Below, piece by piece: positions 42,202 through 51,555 of a stretch of 64,000 bases of DNA; within the stretch, counting starts at the first letter, position 1; every line of letters begins with the position of its first letter. Origin of the DNA: SABY01 sp964593705 (GTDB lineage: Bacteria; Bacteroidota; Bacteroidia; Bacteroidales; 4484-276); the NCBI GenBank assembly GCA_964593705.1, contig CAZQIV010000016.1, positions 1-64,000 on the forward strand, read 5' to 3'. The notes under the pieces were generated by a model. It did not search any database and had not been told where the DNA came from. It saw only the letters and a list, made by a program, of their open reading frames with translations. Made by a program: the position numbers and the translations under genes.

Positions 42202-44229
42202 ATGAATTTCGAACTAACATCGGATTATAAACCCACAGGAGATCAGCCTGAAGCAATTAAACAGCTTGTTGAAGGATTAAAAAGAAATGATCAGGCGCAG
42301 GTATTGCTTGGTGTTACAGGTTCAGGGAAAACATTTACTATTGCCAATGTGCTGAACGAAGTGCAACGACCTGCATTGATTTTAAGCCATAACAAAACCC
42401 TCGCCGCACAGCTTTACGGGGAATTTAAACAGTTTTATCCAAATAATGCCATCGAATATTTTGTTTCCTATTACGATTATTACCAGCCCGAAGCATACAT
42501 CCCGGTTACAAACACCTACATCGAAAAGGATTTATCTATTAACGATGAAATTGAAAAACTAAGGCTAAGTACCACTTCATCATTGCTTTCGGGTCGGCGT
42601 GATGTAATTGTGGTTTCTTCGGTATCGTGCATCTACGGCATAGGAAATCCTGATGATTTTACCAGCAATGTGATTAAGCTCTCAAAAGGTCAACAGCTTT
42701 CGAGAAACAATTTTTTATTTGACCTGGTCGGCAGCCTTTATTCAAGAAATGAAATAGATTTCAAACACGGGACTTTCCGCATTAAAGGAGATGTAATTGA
42801 TGTATTCCCGGCCTATGCTGATTTTGCCTACCGCATTGTACTTTGGGGTGACGAAATTGAGGAATTAATGACTTTTGAGCCGATAAGCGGAAGGGAAAAA
42901 GAGGGCTACGATGATATCACAATTTATCCTGCCAATATTTTTGTTACCTCGAAAGATAAAATGAAATCCTCACTGAACGACATCCAGCAGGATATGTTTA
43001 AGCAAGTGGAATATTTCAAAGAAATTGGAAAACATATAGAAGCCAAAAGACTGGAAGACAGGGTTAATTACGATATTGAAATGATGAGGGAACTTGGCTA
43101 CTGTTCGGGTATCGAAAACTATTCCCGTTATTTTGACGGCAGAAAACCGGGAACACGCCCATTTTGCCTGCTCGATTACTTTCCCGAAGATTTTATTTTG
43201 GTTGTGGATGAAAGCCATGTTACTATTTCGCAAATCAGGGCTATGTATGGGGGAGACCGCTCGCGTAAGCAAAATTTGGTAGAGTTTGGTTTCAGGCTGC
43301 CATCGGCCATGGACAACAGGCCGCTAAAGTTTGATGAGTTTGAGGCAATTACCGGGCAGTCGCTGTATGTAAGTGCCACGCCTGCCGAATTTGAATTGCA
43401 AAAAAGCGAGGGTGTTGTGGTTGAACAAGTTATCAGGCCCACCGGGTTACTCGATCCAATTATTGAGGTGCGCCCCAGCCAAAATCAGATTGATGATTTG
43501 TTGGAAGAAATCGACAGGGTGATTAAAAATAATGAGCGAATTCTAGTTACCACCCTTACCAAGCGAATGGCTGAGGAATTGTACAAATATCTCACGAAGT
43601 TAAATATTAAAAGCCGCTACATACATTCGGACGTGGACACCCTGGAAAGGGTTGAAATATTACGCGATCTTCGCTTAGGAAACTTCGATGTGTTGGTTGG
43701 CGTAAACCTGCTTAGGGAAGGTCTCGACTTACCCGAAGTTTCACTCGTGGCAATCCTCGATGCCGATAAGGAAGGATTTTTGCGTTCAGAAAGGTCGTTA
43801 ACCCAAACCGCCGGAAGGGCTGCACGGAATATAAATTCGCTGGTAATAATGTATGCCGATAAAATTACCGATTCGATGCGAAGGACCATGGAAGAAACCG
43901 ATCGCCGTCGCGAAAAGCAACTCAAGTACAACGAAAAACATGGCATCACTCCTACCCCGCTCATAAAATCAACCGATTCGATAATGTCGCAAACTTCGGT
44001 AGCCGGTAAAAAGCCGGGCAGTTCGGGTGCTTACATCGAAAATACGCATCAAAATGTTGCAGCCGATCCGGTAGTTCAATACATGAAGAAAGATGAAATT
44101 GCCAAAGCCATTCAAAAAACTAAAAAGAAAATGGAGGAAGCTGTAAAGGAACTCGATTTCATCATAGCCGCGCAGTTGCGTGACGAACTTTTTGGTTTAG
44201 AGGATTTATTGAAATCAAAGACGGAATAG
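42202..44229 (+). CDS. uvrB: UvrABC system protein B
   Basis: A 675-aa DNA damage-recognition helicase of nucleotide excision repair. Walker A GVTGSGKTFT, the damage-probing hairpin YYDYYQPEAYIP, the DESHVT box, helicase motif LLREGLDLPEVSLV, QTAGRAARN and a C-terminal UVR motif (DFIIAAQLRDELFGLEDLL) are all present. The length is typical. It lies at the end of the mutL/rhomboid group, and a repeat-rich 1-kb gap follows. Confidence 0.98.
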   Translation: MNFELTSDYKPTGDQPEAIKQLVEGLKRNDQAQVLLGVTGSGKTFTIANVLNEVQRPALILSHNKTLAAQLYGEFKQFYPNNAIEYFVSYYDYYQPEAYIPVTNTYIEKDLSINDEIEKLRLSTTSSLLSGRRDVIVVSSVSCIYGIGNPDDFTSNVIKLSKGQQLSRNNFLFDLVGSLYSRNEIDFKHGTFRIKGDVIDVFPAYADFAYRIVLWGDEIEELMTFEPISGREKEGYDDITIYPANIFVTSKDKMKSSLNDIQQDMFKQVEYFKEIGKHIEAKRLEDRVNYDIEMMRELGYCSGIENYSRYFDGRKPGTRPFCLLDYFPEDFILVVDESHVTISQIRAMYGGDRSRKQNLVEFGFRLPSAMDNRPLKFDEFEAITGQSLYVSATPAEFELQKSEGVVVEQVIRPTGLLDPIIEVRPSQNQIDDLLEEIDRVIKNNERILVTTLTKRMAEELYKYLTKLNIKSRYIHSDVDTLERVEILRDLRLGNFDVLVGVNLLREGLDLPEVSLVAILDADKEGFLRSERSLTQTAGRAARNINSLVIMYADKITDSMRRTMEETDRRREKQLKYNEKHGITPTPLIKSTDSIMSQTSVAGKKPGSSGAYIENTHQNVAADPVVQYMKKDEIAKAIQKTKKKMEEAVKELDFIIAAQLRDELFGLEDLLKSKTE

Positions 44230-44259
44230 GCAAGTCCTTTGCTTTCCTTCAAAAAATTC

Positions 44260-44322
44260 TCCCGCAGATTTCGCTGATTAGCGCAGATTTTTTTCTGCGA
44301 GAATCTGCGTTATCTGCGGGAA
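44260..44322. repeat. CGCAGATT/AATCTGCG inverted repeat
   Basis: Repeats of CGCAGATT on the left and AATCTGCGTTATCTGCGGG on the right can fold back through a TTTTTTT centre. Similar CGCAGATT intergenic repeats are common in Bacteroidota. It may also serve as the uvrB terminator. Confidence 0.7.
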
Positions 44323-44348
44323 ACCAGACTAAAAAGACAGGCTCTACT

Positions 44349-44535
44349 TAGTGTCGGTCTATAAACTCTCCATCCACCACACACCCCTCTAACTCTCCGC
44401 CAGTTGGCGGAAGAACCAGCCAGCGCCTTGGCAGCGAGGGATTTCCCCTTTAGGCCAGCCTCGCCGGCCAGGCGGGGGACTAAGGGGTCGCGCGGGCAAA
44501 ATCAGGAAAAGATCTGACTTTATAGACACGCACTA
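44349..44535. mobile_element. 187-bp MITE-like element with TAGTG inverted ends
   Basis: The left end is TAGTGTCGGTCTATAAA (44349-44365). The right end is TTTATAGACACGCACTA (44519-44535), whose complement is TAGTGCGTGTCTATAAA, so 14 of 17 bases match. Both ends could include a duplicated TA target. There is no coding potential inside, which holds CCGCCAGTTGGCGG and other G+C-rich palindromes. A related element lies at 57893-58113. Confidence 0.6.
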
Positions 44536-44570
44536 CTTAGTGTTTGTTATGAAATAGGGTGACTCATTGC

Positions 44571-44719
44571 AATAGATGTCTCTCTTCGTTCGACATGACC
44601 TTGTTCACGCGTTAATATGGAAGGAGAGGAATCGGGCGCTTCGCGCCCGATTCCTCTCCTTCCAAAACCCTCATGGATGCATTGTCACCTCGAAGGAGCT
44701 TGCGACTGAGAGGTCTGTT
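44571..44719. repeat. Composite palindromic element A with a perfect central hairpin
   Basis: The ends are AATAGATGTCTCTC and GAGAGGTCTGTT. The centre (44619-44663) is a perfect 21-bp-arm hairpin with GGGCGCTTCGCGCCC at its tip. GTCACCTCGAAGGAG (44683-44697) and GACTGAGA are shared, inverted, with the element at 58268-58603. Confidence 0.7.
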
Positions 44720-45050
44720 AATAGATAGGTTTTAATCGTCTTACTTAAAGCTGTCATTGGTATCCATCGGCTGACGGAGGGGAATCTATGTTTATGGATG
44801 AAAAGATATAATGGAACCTCTATAACATCAAGTTATTTAATAACTGACCCTTAGTGTTCGTCAAAGTCTATTGAAATTTAAAAACCCTACCAATAAGACC
44901 AACACTACTTAAGATTATTAACAAATAAATTCAATTTCATTTTCAATCTTACGTGGCTGAATATCTTACAATTAAAAAATGTTTTTAACAATTGAGGATA
45001 AATTCTGAATTACTTTTTTAAGTTTTTTTTAGATTTAATTGGATTTTTAA

Positions 45051-45058
45051 TACATTTG
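45051..45058 (+). promoter_or_regulatory. Candidate promoter -7 element of the polysaccharide operon
   Basis: TACATTTG matches TAnnTTTG exactly. Use of it would give a leader of about 190 nt before the response-regulator gene, long enough for leader-based control, but no defined structure was recognised. Confidence 0.4.
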
Positions 45059-45256
45059 GACTGAATTATTGACAAATTTGGGGGCAAATTGTGAACAAAG
45101 AATTCAAACTTACAGTTACAATAATGTATGGTAAGTATTAGTATAATGCTTTTAACCAACAACATGAATTAGTTTACCAAGGTTTACAAATTATACCTTC
45201 CGATAATAAATAAGAATAGTTTATAGCAAAGTTGATTATTAATAAAACTTTACACG

Positions 45257-45784
45257 ATGAAAAAGATTTTAGCTATTGATGACGAAAAGAGTATGCGGAC
45301 AATAATTAGTTCCGTGCTTAAAAAAAATAAATATAATGTGACAACCCAGGTGGATGGGCAGGAGGCCTACTACTGGTTGACGAAAGGCAGAAATATGCCT
45401 GACCTGATTATTTGCGACATTGAAATGCCAAATATGACCGGCTACGAATTTCTTGAACTTATCAGGAATAGTGGTTTTTTTGGAGATATTCCTGTTATTA
45501 TGTTATCTGGTGTTGAAGAAACCAAAGAGCGGATCAAATGCTATAAATTAAAAGCTCAGGATTTCTTAAAAAAGCCATTTAATCCTAATGAATTGATTGC
45601 TCTGATTGAAAAAAACCTGGAGCCAACCATTCGTTTAAGAAACTTCGAGCTCAGCGAAAATGATAAATACCGCTATTTTAAGCTGGGTGCGCTTCAGTTT
45701 TTACCCGAACCCTTTGATGTAAAAGAAGCAGAAGAAAAAATCAAAAACAAATTAGCCAGTTTAGAGAATTCCAAGCAATGTTAG
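45257..45784 (+). CDS. Response regulator receiver protein with partial C-terminal receiver repeat
   Basis: A 175-aa protein. The receiver domain (about 1-120) has the acidic pair D8-D9, phospho-acceptor D54 in IICDIEMPN, the LSG threonine/serine position and the K in FLKKPF. No output domain follows. Instead the last ~50 residues repeat the end of a receiver: FKLGALQFLPEPFDVKEA aligns with YKLKAQDFLKKPFNPNEL. It overlaps the phosphoglycosyl-transferase gene by 7 bp, so it probably acts on polysaccharide initiation or as a phosphate relay. No histidine kinase is nearby. Confidence 0.92.
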   Translation: MKKILAIDDEKSMRTIISSVLKKNKYNVTTQVDGQEAYYWLTKGRNMPDLIICDIEMPNMTGYEFLELIRNSGFFGDIPVIMLSGVEETKERIKCYKLKAQDFLKKPFNPNELIALIEKNLEPTIRLRNFELSENDKYRYFKLGALQFLPEPFDVKEAEEKIKNKLASLENSKQC

Positions 45785-47010
45785 ATATGGAAAATAAAGC
45801 TGATAAACTACTAAAAGTACTATACATTGGCAATAAATCGGAGCCATGGGAAAATCTAAAGTCTTCCGGATTGTTTGAGGCATTTCGGATAGACACTGCA
45901 ATTGAAGCAATTAACTATTTGCAGATCGAAAAAAATGTAGATGCCATAATTGCTCAAACACACAACTATTTTGAAGATGGGATTCAGATAAAGGAAATTT
46001 TAAATCAGAAAGAGTTATTAAAGAATATGCCATACATCCTAATATCATTTAAGGATGAGCCTGAAGTGTTTCAACGATCATTCGATGCCGGTATTGATGA
46101 CTACTTTCGCAACCCGATTGACCCGCAAAGAATATATAACCGAATAACATATCTGCAAAACCATACTGACGAACTCGGAATTTCAATTGTAAAAAAGCAA
46201 TCCTTCCATGATGATGCTCCTGAAGGTTTGTATAAAACACCTTTCATTAAACGCTTGTTTGATGTAACTTTTGCAGGATTGGCTCTACTGTTCTTATCTC
46301 CTATAATGCTCATTGTGGCTATTGCCATTAAGTTAGAATCGAAGGGGCCTTTTTATTATGTATCTAAAAGAGTGGGTGCAAACTACAAAACTTTTGGTTT
46401 TTTGAAGTTTCGTTCCATGCGTTTGAATGCAGATAGACTGCTTAGCAAGAAGGATATGGAAAAACTCAATCAGTATGCTAAAGAAACCATTGTAGAATGT
46501 CCCAAATGTGCAAAACTACCTAAAGGACAATATTGCAGTAAACAGGATGATTTAAATTGGGGTGATCACGAAATTATTTGCAAAAACCTAAATCTTATGC
46601 GTGAGGAATTTAAGGCAACCTACTTAAAGCTTGAAAACGATCCAAGAATAACAAGGGTGGGCAAATTTATCCGAAACACCAGTATTGATGAGTTACCCCA
46701 ATTAATCAACATAATTAAAGGTGATATGTCGATTGTTGGAAACCGTCCTTTGCCAGAATATGAAGCTGAAAAATTAATGACTGACAAAAAAAAGAAAGAC
46801 ACGATAGACAAAAAGAGAAATAAGCGATTTCTTGCCGCTGCCGGGTTAACCGGATTGTGGCAGGTGGAGCTACGTGGAAAAGGTGGGGAGATGTCGGAAG
46901 AAGAAAGGTTTGCACTCGATGCTGAATATGCTAACAATAACTCCTTTTGGGGTGATATAAAATTGATTTTTAGAACAGTAAAAATATTTATTCAACCCGG
47001 GAATGTATAA
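45778..47010 (+). CDS. Initiating phosphoglycosyl transferase fused to a degenerate receiver, with a Cys4 insert
   Basis: A 410-aa protein. Residues about 8-132 follow the receiver fold (VLYIGNKSEPWENL, YILISFKDEPEVF, AGIDDYFRNPIDPQRI) but lack the phospho-acceptor Asp. From about 154 it is a bacterial sugar transferase of the WcaJ/PglC superfamily: the re-entrant membrane helix RLFDVTFAGLALLFLSP, FGFLKFRSM, the catalytic D304-E305 pair in SIDELPQL, and GDMSIVGNRPL. It transfers a sugar phosphate to undecaprenyl phosphate, starting polymer synthesis. An insert at about 235-270 has C241, C244, C253 and C268, spaced like a zinc site. It overlaps the genes on both sides, by 7 and 8 bp. Confidence 0.9.
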   Translation: MLDMENKADKLLKVLYIGNKSEPWENLKSSGLFEAFRIDTAIEAINYLQIEKNVDAIIAQTHNYFEDGIQIKEILNQKELLKNMPYILISFKDEPEVFQRSFDAGIDDYFRNPIDPQRIYNRITYLQNHTDELGISIVKKQSFHDDAPEGLYKTPFIKRLFDVTFAGLALLFLSPIMLIVAIAIKLESKGPFYYVSKRVGANYKTFGFLKFRSMRLNADRLLSKKDMEKLNQYAKETIVECPKCAKLPKGQYCSKQDDLNWGDHEIICKNLNLMREEFKATYLKLENDPRITRVGKFIRNTSIDELPQLINIIKGDMSIVGNRPLPEYEAEKLMTDKKKKDTIDKKRNKRFLAAAGLTGLWQVELRGKGGEMSEEERFALDAEYANNNSFWGDIKLIFRTVKIFIQPGNV

Positions 47011-47815
47011 GAATTTCAAATTAAATATTTCCATATTTGTATTACAACACATCCTTGTCCTGTTGTTCATTATTGTTCAGCATGGACTTGTGTTTTCGCA
47101 GTTGCAGGAGGATTCTGTACAACACGTAAAAGTCAAATTAGTTTTCAACCCACTGGTTGACAATATTCAGGATAAACTCCCCCCACTGGAAGTTCTCATT
47201 GATTCGGCAATAGAAAATGCTCCTTTAATAAGAATGGAAGAAGCAGAAATTAGCCTGGCCAGGTATAGGCTCAAGGAATACAAAATAGGGTTAACAAGGA
47301 ATCTTGGGTTTACTTCTAATTTTAAATGGGGAAATAATTATGCCTATTCCAGGAGCGAAACTGCCGGGGGGATTCCATCTGAATTTTTATCATTCGGCAA
47401 CCAAACATTTTTTGATGTTGGTGTTTATTTAAAGTTGCCGGTTTTTGATATTGTTAATCATAAAAATTCGGTAAATCAGGGAAAAAGGGAAGTTGAATCC
47501 CATTTGATAAGAAAGGAGCAAATGATTAAACAAACTAAACAAAATGTAATTTTTACCTATCAAAATTTATTGTTACACCAGGATTTACTTAAAGTTAAAA
47601 ATGAAGCCCAGGTAACTTCTACCTTGCAGGTAAAAATGGCTGAAAAGGAATTTCTAAACGGAAAAGTGAGCATATCTGAACTTGCCAGGGTTACCCAAAC
47701 ACACTCGGCCAACTTATATAGTTATAAACAAGACAGGATGCTTTTTTACAGGCAGTATTTGCTTCTTGAGCAACTTGTCGGGATGAAGTTTAACCTTTTA
47801 AGTGAAATTTATTAA
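47003..47815 (+). CDS. Half-size TolC-like outer-membrane channel protein
   Basis: A 270-aa protein with an N-terminal signal/membrane segment (about 10-33). The pattern LIDSAIENAPLIRMEEAEISLARYRLKEYK, FFDVGVYLKLPVFD and a long second helix ending ISELARVTQTHSANLYSYKQ matches one of the two structural repeats of TolC-family efflux proteins. Only one repeat is present, against about 420-450 aa in the usual family, so it would need to form a higher oligomer. Placed between the initiating transferase (8-bp overlap) and the co-polymerase (3-bp gap), it may serve as the polymer exit channel (inference). Confidence 0.8.
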   Translation: MYKNFKLNISIFVLQHILVLLFIIVQHGLVFSQLQEDSVQHVKVKLVFNPLVDNIQDKLPPLEVLIDSAIENAPLIRMEEAEISLARYRLKEYKIGLTRNLGFTSNFKWGNNYAYSRSETAGGIPSEFLSFGNQTFFDVGVYLKLPVFDIVNHKNSVNQGKREVESHLIRKEQMIKQTKQNVIFTYQNLLLHQDLLKVKNEAQVTSTLQVKMAEKEFLNGKVSISELARVTQTHSANLYSYKQDRMLFYRQYLLLEQLVGMKFNLLSEIY

Positions 47816-47818
47816 ACC

Positions 47819-50182
47819 ATGAATCTAATTCAACTGATAAATATTTTTAAAAGACACTTTCTGCTCTTAATTTCTGTCCCGGTATTATTGGCTTCAATAG
47901 TTATTTATTTAACCCAAAACCCAACGTTTGAATATGAATCATCAACTATAATTTACACGGGTATTGCCTCAGGATATAATCTTGAGCAAAATGATAAGTT
48001 CGACCTGTTTGGTTCAAGAAATGCCTTTGATAACCTGATCAATGTTATAAAATCGCGGGAAACGATGAGCGAAACAGCCATCCGTCTTTTTGCCAGGGTT
48101 TTATCATTAGATGCCTACGATAAAGGCATTATTTCAAAATCTTCCTTCATAGTAGTTAGAAGAAAAACTCCAGAATATATCAAAGAAATGGTGGTTAAGC
48201 CAATTTTCGCTGAAGACTCATCAGCCCTAAATTCAGGCTATGAGCAAACTGTAGAAAAGTTTAACGAATACCTAAATGCTTCTGATACCAATTACCTTTA
48301 TAACCTGTTGAACTACAATCATAAATTTTTTAGCATCAAAGCAGTATCAGGGACAAAAGTTAAAAGGGTACAAGGTAGTGATCTTATTGAGTTAAAATTT
48401 AAATCGGTTGATCCGGGAATTACCGTGCAAACACTCAATATCATAACCAGGGTATTTATTAAAAATTATAAGTCGCTTAAAGAAAACCAGTCCGATGCAG
48501 TAGTTCAGTATTTCGAAGGCCAGGTAAAGCTAGCACAGGGAAAACTTAATATTGCCGAAGATAACTTATTGAATTTTAATAAAGGGAATAAGATTATTAA
48601 CTATTACGAGCAAAGTAAATTTATTGCCGCTAAAAAGGAAGAAATTGAGGTTTCAATACAGGATGAACGTATGAAAATGGCCGGCGCTGAACAAGCGCTA
48701 ATCAATATCGAAAACAAACTCCAGATACAAGGACAAATTCAGGGAATATCTGATGAAATTGTGAAAAATCGAAACAGACTAATCGAGATTACCGAAAAAT
48801 TAACCATCAATGAAATTATGACCGGGCCTGATACAGCCTCAAAAAATGAAATGGCGAGGTTAAGAATTGAATCAGTAAAAGTTGAAGATGAACTTAATCA
48901 GAGCCTAAGTCAATTGTATTCATTTAGTAATTCGATTGATGGCCTGCCAATAAATGAACTGCTTAGTGAATGGTTGAAAAATCTAATTAAATATGCTGAA
49001 GCTAAAGCAGGTTTAAAGATATTGCTCAACCGACAGGTAAAATTTGCAGAGAATTACGATTTGTTTGCTCCGCTTGGCGCTAACATTAGCCGAATTGAAA
49101 GAGAAATTGATGTTGCTGAACGAGAGTATTTGTCGCTGTTGCATAGCTTGAATGAGGCTAAGCTGAAACAACAAAACGAGTCGTTATCGACAAATATAAA
49201 ACCACTCGATCCTCCCTTCTATCCTTTATCGCCACTCGCCTCAAAAAGAAGAGTTATAATTGTTGCTGCCGGGATGTTTGGGCTAATTTTGGTTGCATTT
49301 AGTATTTTGCTAACAGAATATTTCGACAATACCATCAAAAACATAAAACGTGTTGAAACTCTTACCGGCCTAAAATTCATCGGGTTGATGCCAAAAATTA
49401 TTGGCAAGTATAAAAACTATAATATGCCATTTATCACCAATAGACTCATCGAACTTCTATTGCAGGAAATTAAATATTATACCGGTAAAGAAAGTGATGG
49501 AAATTACCGCAGGCAAAGCAAAATCATTGTTGTTTTTAGTAATACCGAACAGGAAGGGAAAACTTTTATTTTAGGAAAAGCTGTTGATAAACTCAGGGCG
49601 GTCGGCGACAGGGTATTATCGATGAATTATGAATTTGTACAGGATCATAGAGAAGATTTTCAGCATAAAAAAATTACAAAGGAAAAGAAACTCTTATCCC
49701 AAATCTCCAATCCATTATCACTTTTAAGATCGATTTTTGCCAATAAAAAGAATGACGCAATCTTTGAAACATATAAAAATAAGGACAATATTAATTACCA
49801 AATTGATGATTCTTTCTCCGACAAACATGATATTTTTGATCTGCTAAAAAATCAGGATATTAATTCGCTCGACAATTACAATTACATTTTTATTGAACTT
49901 CCAGCTATCATCAATAACTTTTATCCCTCCTCAATCATAGCCCAAAGCGATCTTACTATTGCTATTACCCGCTCAAACCGGGAGTGGAAAAAAGCTGATA
50001 CCAATGCTGTGGAAATGTTTAGCCAATACCTGAAGAATAAACCACTTGTATTTCTTAACGGTACAGAAATAGAAGAAACCGAAGGATTGCTTGGTACTCT
50101 GCCCAAAAAACGCAGCCAATTAAGAAAAATGGTCAAGCAACTCCTTAAGTTTCAGTTTTACACCAAATCTTCAATTCGATAA
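47819..50182 (+). CDS. Polysaccharide co-polymerase (Wzz/Wzc-like) with decayed kinase domain
   Basis: A 787-aa protein. Membrane segment 1 is LLLISVPVLLASIVIYL (about 16-32); a long periplasmic coiled-coil region follows; membrane segment 2 is VIIVAAGMFGLILVAFSILL (about 477-497). The cytoplasmic part aligns with BY-kinases but is degraded: Walker A reads SNTEQEGKTF, Walker B aspartate is replaced (IFIELPA), and there is no C-terminal tyrosine cluster. It probably controls chain length or couples export without phosphorylation. The next gene is a flippase. Confidence 0.88.
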   Translation: MNLIQLINIFKRHFLLLISVPVLLASIVIYLTQNPTFEYESSTIIYTGIASGYNLEQNDKFDLFGSRNAFDNLINVIKSRETMSETAIRLFARVLSLDAYDKGIISKSSFIVVRRKTPEYIKEMVVKPIFAEDSSALNSGYEQTVEKFNEYLNASDTNYLYNLLNYNHKFFSIKAVSGTKVKRVQGSDLIELKFKSVDPGITVQTLNIITRVFIKNYKSLKENQSDAVVQYFEGQVKLAQGKLNIAEDNLLNFNKGNKIINYYEQSKFIAAKKEEIEVSIQDERMKMAGAEQALINIENKLQIQGQIQGISDEIVKNRNRLIEITEKLTINEIMTGPDTASKNEMARLRIESVKVEDELNQSLSQLYSFSNSIDGLPINELLSEWLKNLIKYAEAKAGLKILLNRQVKFAENYDLFAPLGANISRIEREIDVAEREYLSLLHSLNEAKLKQQNESLSTNIKPLDPPFYPLSPLASKRRVIIVAAGMFGLILVAFSILLTEYFDNTIKNIKRVETLTGLKFIGLMPKIIGKYKNYNMPFITNRLIELLLQEIKYYTGKESDGNYRRQSKIIVVFSNTEQEGKTFILGKAVDKLRAVGDRVLSMNYEFVQDHREDFQHKKITKEKKLLSQISNPLSLLRSIFANKKNDAIFETYKNKDNINYQIDDSFSDKHDIFDLLKNQDINSLDNYNYIFIELPAIINNFYPSSIIAQSDLTIAITRSNREWKKADTNAVEMFSQYLKNKPLVFLNGTEIEETEGLLGTLPKKRSQLRKMVKQLLKFQFYTKSSIR

Positions 50183-50197
50183 CCTTTACATTTATAC

Positions 50198-51541
50198 ATG
50201 ATACCAATATTTAAAAAGCTTCTCCGATCAAATGAATCCTTATCGCTGATATCCAATCTAATGGTAGCGGCTTTCGGATTCTTAGGTTTTATGTTTCTTG
50301 CCAGAACATTTACAAAGGATGTGTTTGGTGAGTGGCTTTTGTATTTGATAACTGCAGGATTAATAGAAATGCTCAGGTTTGCAATTACAAAAGTATCAAT
50401 AATCAGATTTTTATCAGGATCAGAAGGTGAAGAACGAAAACAATTAATTGGTTCCAATTGGTTTCTTGGATTACTGCTTACAGTGATACTGATTATAATT
50501 ATTTACGCGATCAAATTTTTATTTCCTGACTGGGTACAAGCTTCAGATTACAATTATTTTTTCACCTGGTATCCTCTTCTATCAATTTTAAATTTGCCAT
50601 ATAATAATGCCCTGGGATTGTTACAGGCAAAACAGGATTTCAAATCAATGCTCATCATCAAATTTATATCAAAGGGGCTGTTTTTTCTTTTTATCCTTGT
50701 CAATTTTCTTTTCTTAAATCTGGGTGTTCAGGAGGTAATTTATGCCCATCTTGCAGTAAATTTAATTACTTCTCTGCTATCAATATTCAAGGGATGGGAC
50801 GGGATGAGTTATATTTTTAAAGCAAGCAAAGCAAACATTTCAAAATTATTCCATTTTGGTAAATTTACCATAGGCACCATGATTGGATCTAATTTACTGA
50901 AAAGTGCCGATACAATGCTAATTGGATTTAGCCCACTTGGTCCTGCTTATGTAGCTTTATACTCCGTCCCCCTCAAACTAACCGAAATTATGGAGATTCC
51001 GCTCCGGAGCTTTCTCGCTACTGCATTTCCTAAAATGTCGAAGGCTAGTATTAAAAATGATCCGGAAACTGTAAAAAATGTATTCTATACCTATTCCGGT
51101 GCGCTAACTTTACTTTTTATTCCAATAGCAATTGTTTGTATTATTTTCGCCAAATACTTTATTCTGATTCTTGGTGGCGCACAGTACTACGAAGCAAGTG
51201 AACCTATAATCCTGTTCCAAATATTTGCCATTTATGGGCTGTTCCTGCCCATCGATCGCTTTACGGGTGTAGCTTTAGATAGCATTAATAAACCAAAGAA
51301 AAACTTTTACAAAGTTATACTCATGGTGGTTCTAAATATTATTGGCGACCTCGTTGCACTGTTTGTCTTTAAGTCGATTGTTATGGTTGCCCTTGTAACA
51401 ATTTTATTTACAATAGCTGGACAGATTGTAGGCTTTCGATATTTAAATAAGGAAATTCCGGTGAATTATCCTGATATTTTTAAGTGCGGTTTTAATTTTT
51501 ATAAAGATTTGTACACCCAAAATTTAAAAAAGAAATCGTAA
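50198..51541 (+). CDS. Oligosaccharide flippase (Wzx-like)
   Basis: A 447-aa protein with about 12 hydrophobic segments, characteristic of the polysaccharide transporter/MOP family: NLMVAAFGFLGFMFLARTF at the start, KFTIGTMIGSNLLKSADTML in the middle, and YSVPLKLTEIMEIPLRSFL. It moves undecaprenyl-linked repeat units from the cytoplasmic to the periplasmic face. It follows the co-polymerase by 15 bp. Confidence 0.92.
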   Translation: MIPIFKKLLRSNESLSLISNLMVAAFGFLGFMFLARTFTKDVFGEWLLYLITAGLIEMLRFAITKVSIIRFLSGSEGEERKQLIGSNWFLGLLLTVILIIIIYAIKFLFPDWVQASDYNYFFTWYPLLSILNLPYNNALGLLQAKQDFKSMLIIKFISKGLFFLFILVNFLFLNLGVQEVIYAHLAVNLITSLLSIFKGWDGMSYIFKASKANISKLFHFGKFTIGTMIGSNLLKSADTMLIGFSPLGPAYVALYSVPLKLTEIMEIPLRSFLATAFPKMSKASIKNDPETVKNVFYTYSGALTLLFIPIAIVCIIFAKYFILILGGAQYYEASEPIILFQIFAIYGLFLPIDRFTGVALDSINKPKKNFYKVILMVVLNIIGDLVALFVFKSIVMVALVTILFTIAGQIVGFRYLNKEIPVNYPDIFKCGFNFYKDLYTQNLKKKS

Positions 51542-51555
51542 TCACATAAAGAATT

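Larger units (their letters stand above)
44230..45256. other. Gene-free region between uvrB and the polysaccharide cluster
   Basis: No gene is seen over 1 kb. The left half is a chain of repeats: the CGCAGATT palindrome, the TAGTG element, composite element A, and solitary TAGTG-type ends at about 44538 and 44853. The right half (44900-45256) is A+T-rich and carries the probable promoter and about 190-nt leader of the polysaccharide operon. Confidence 0.6.
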
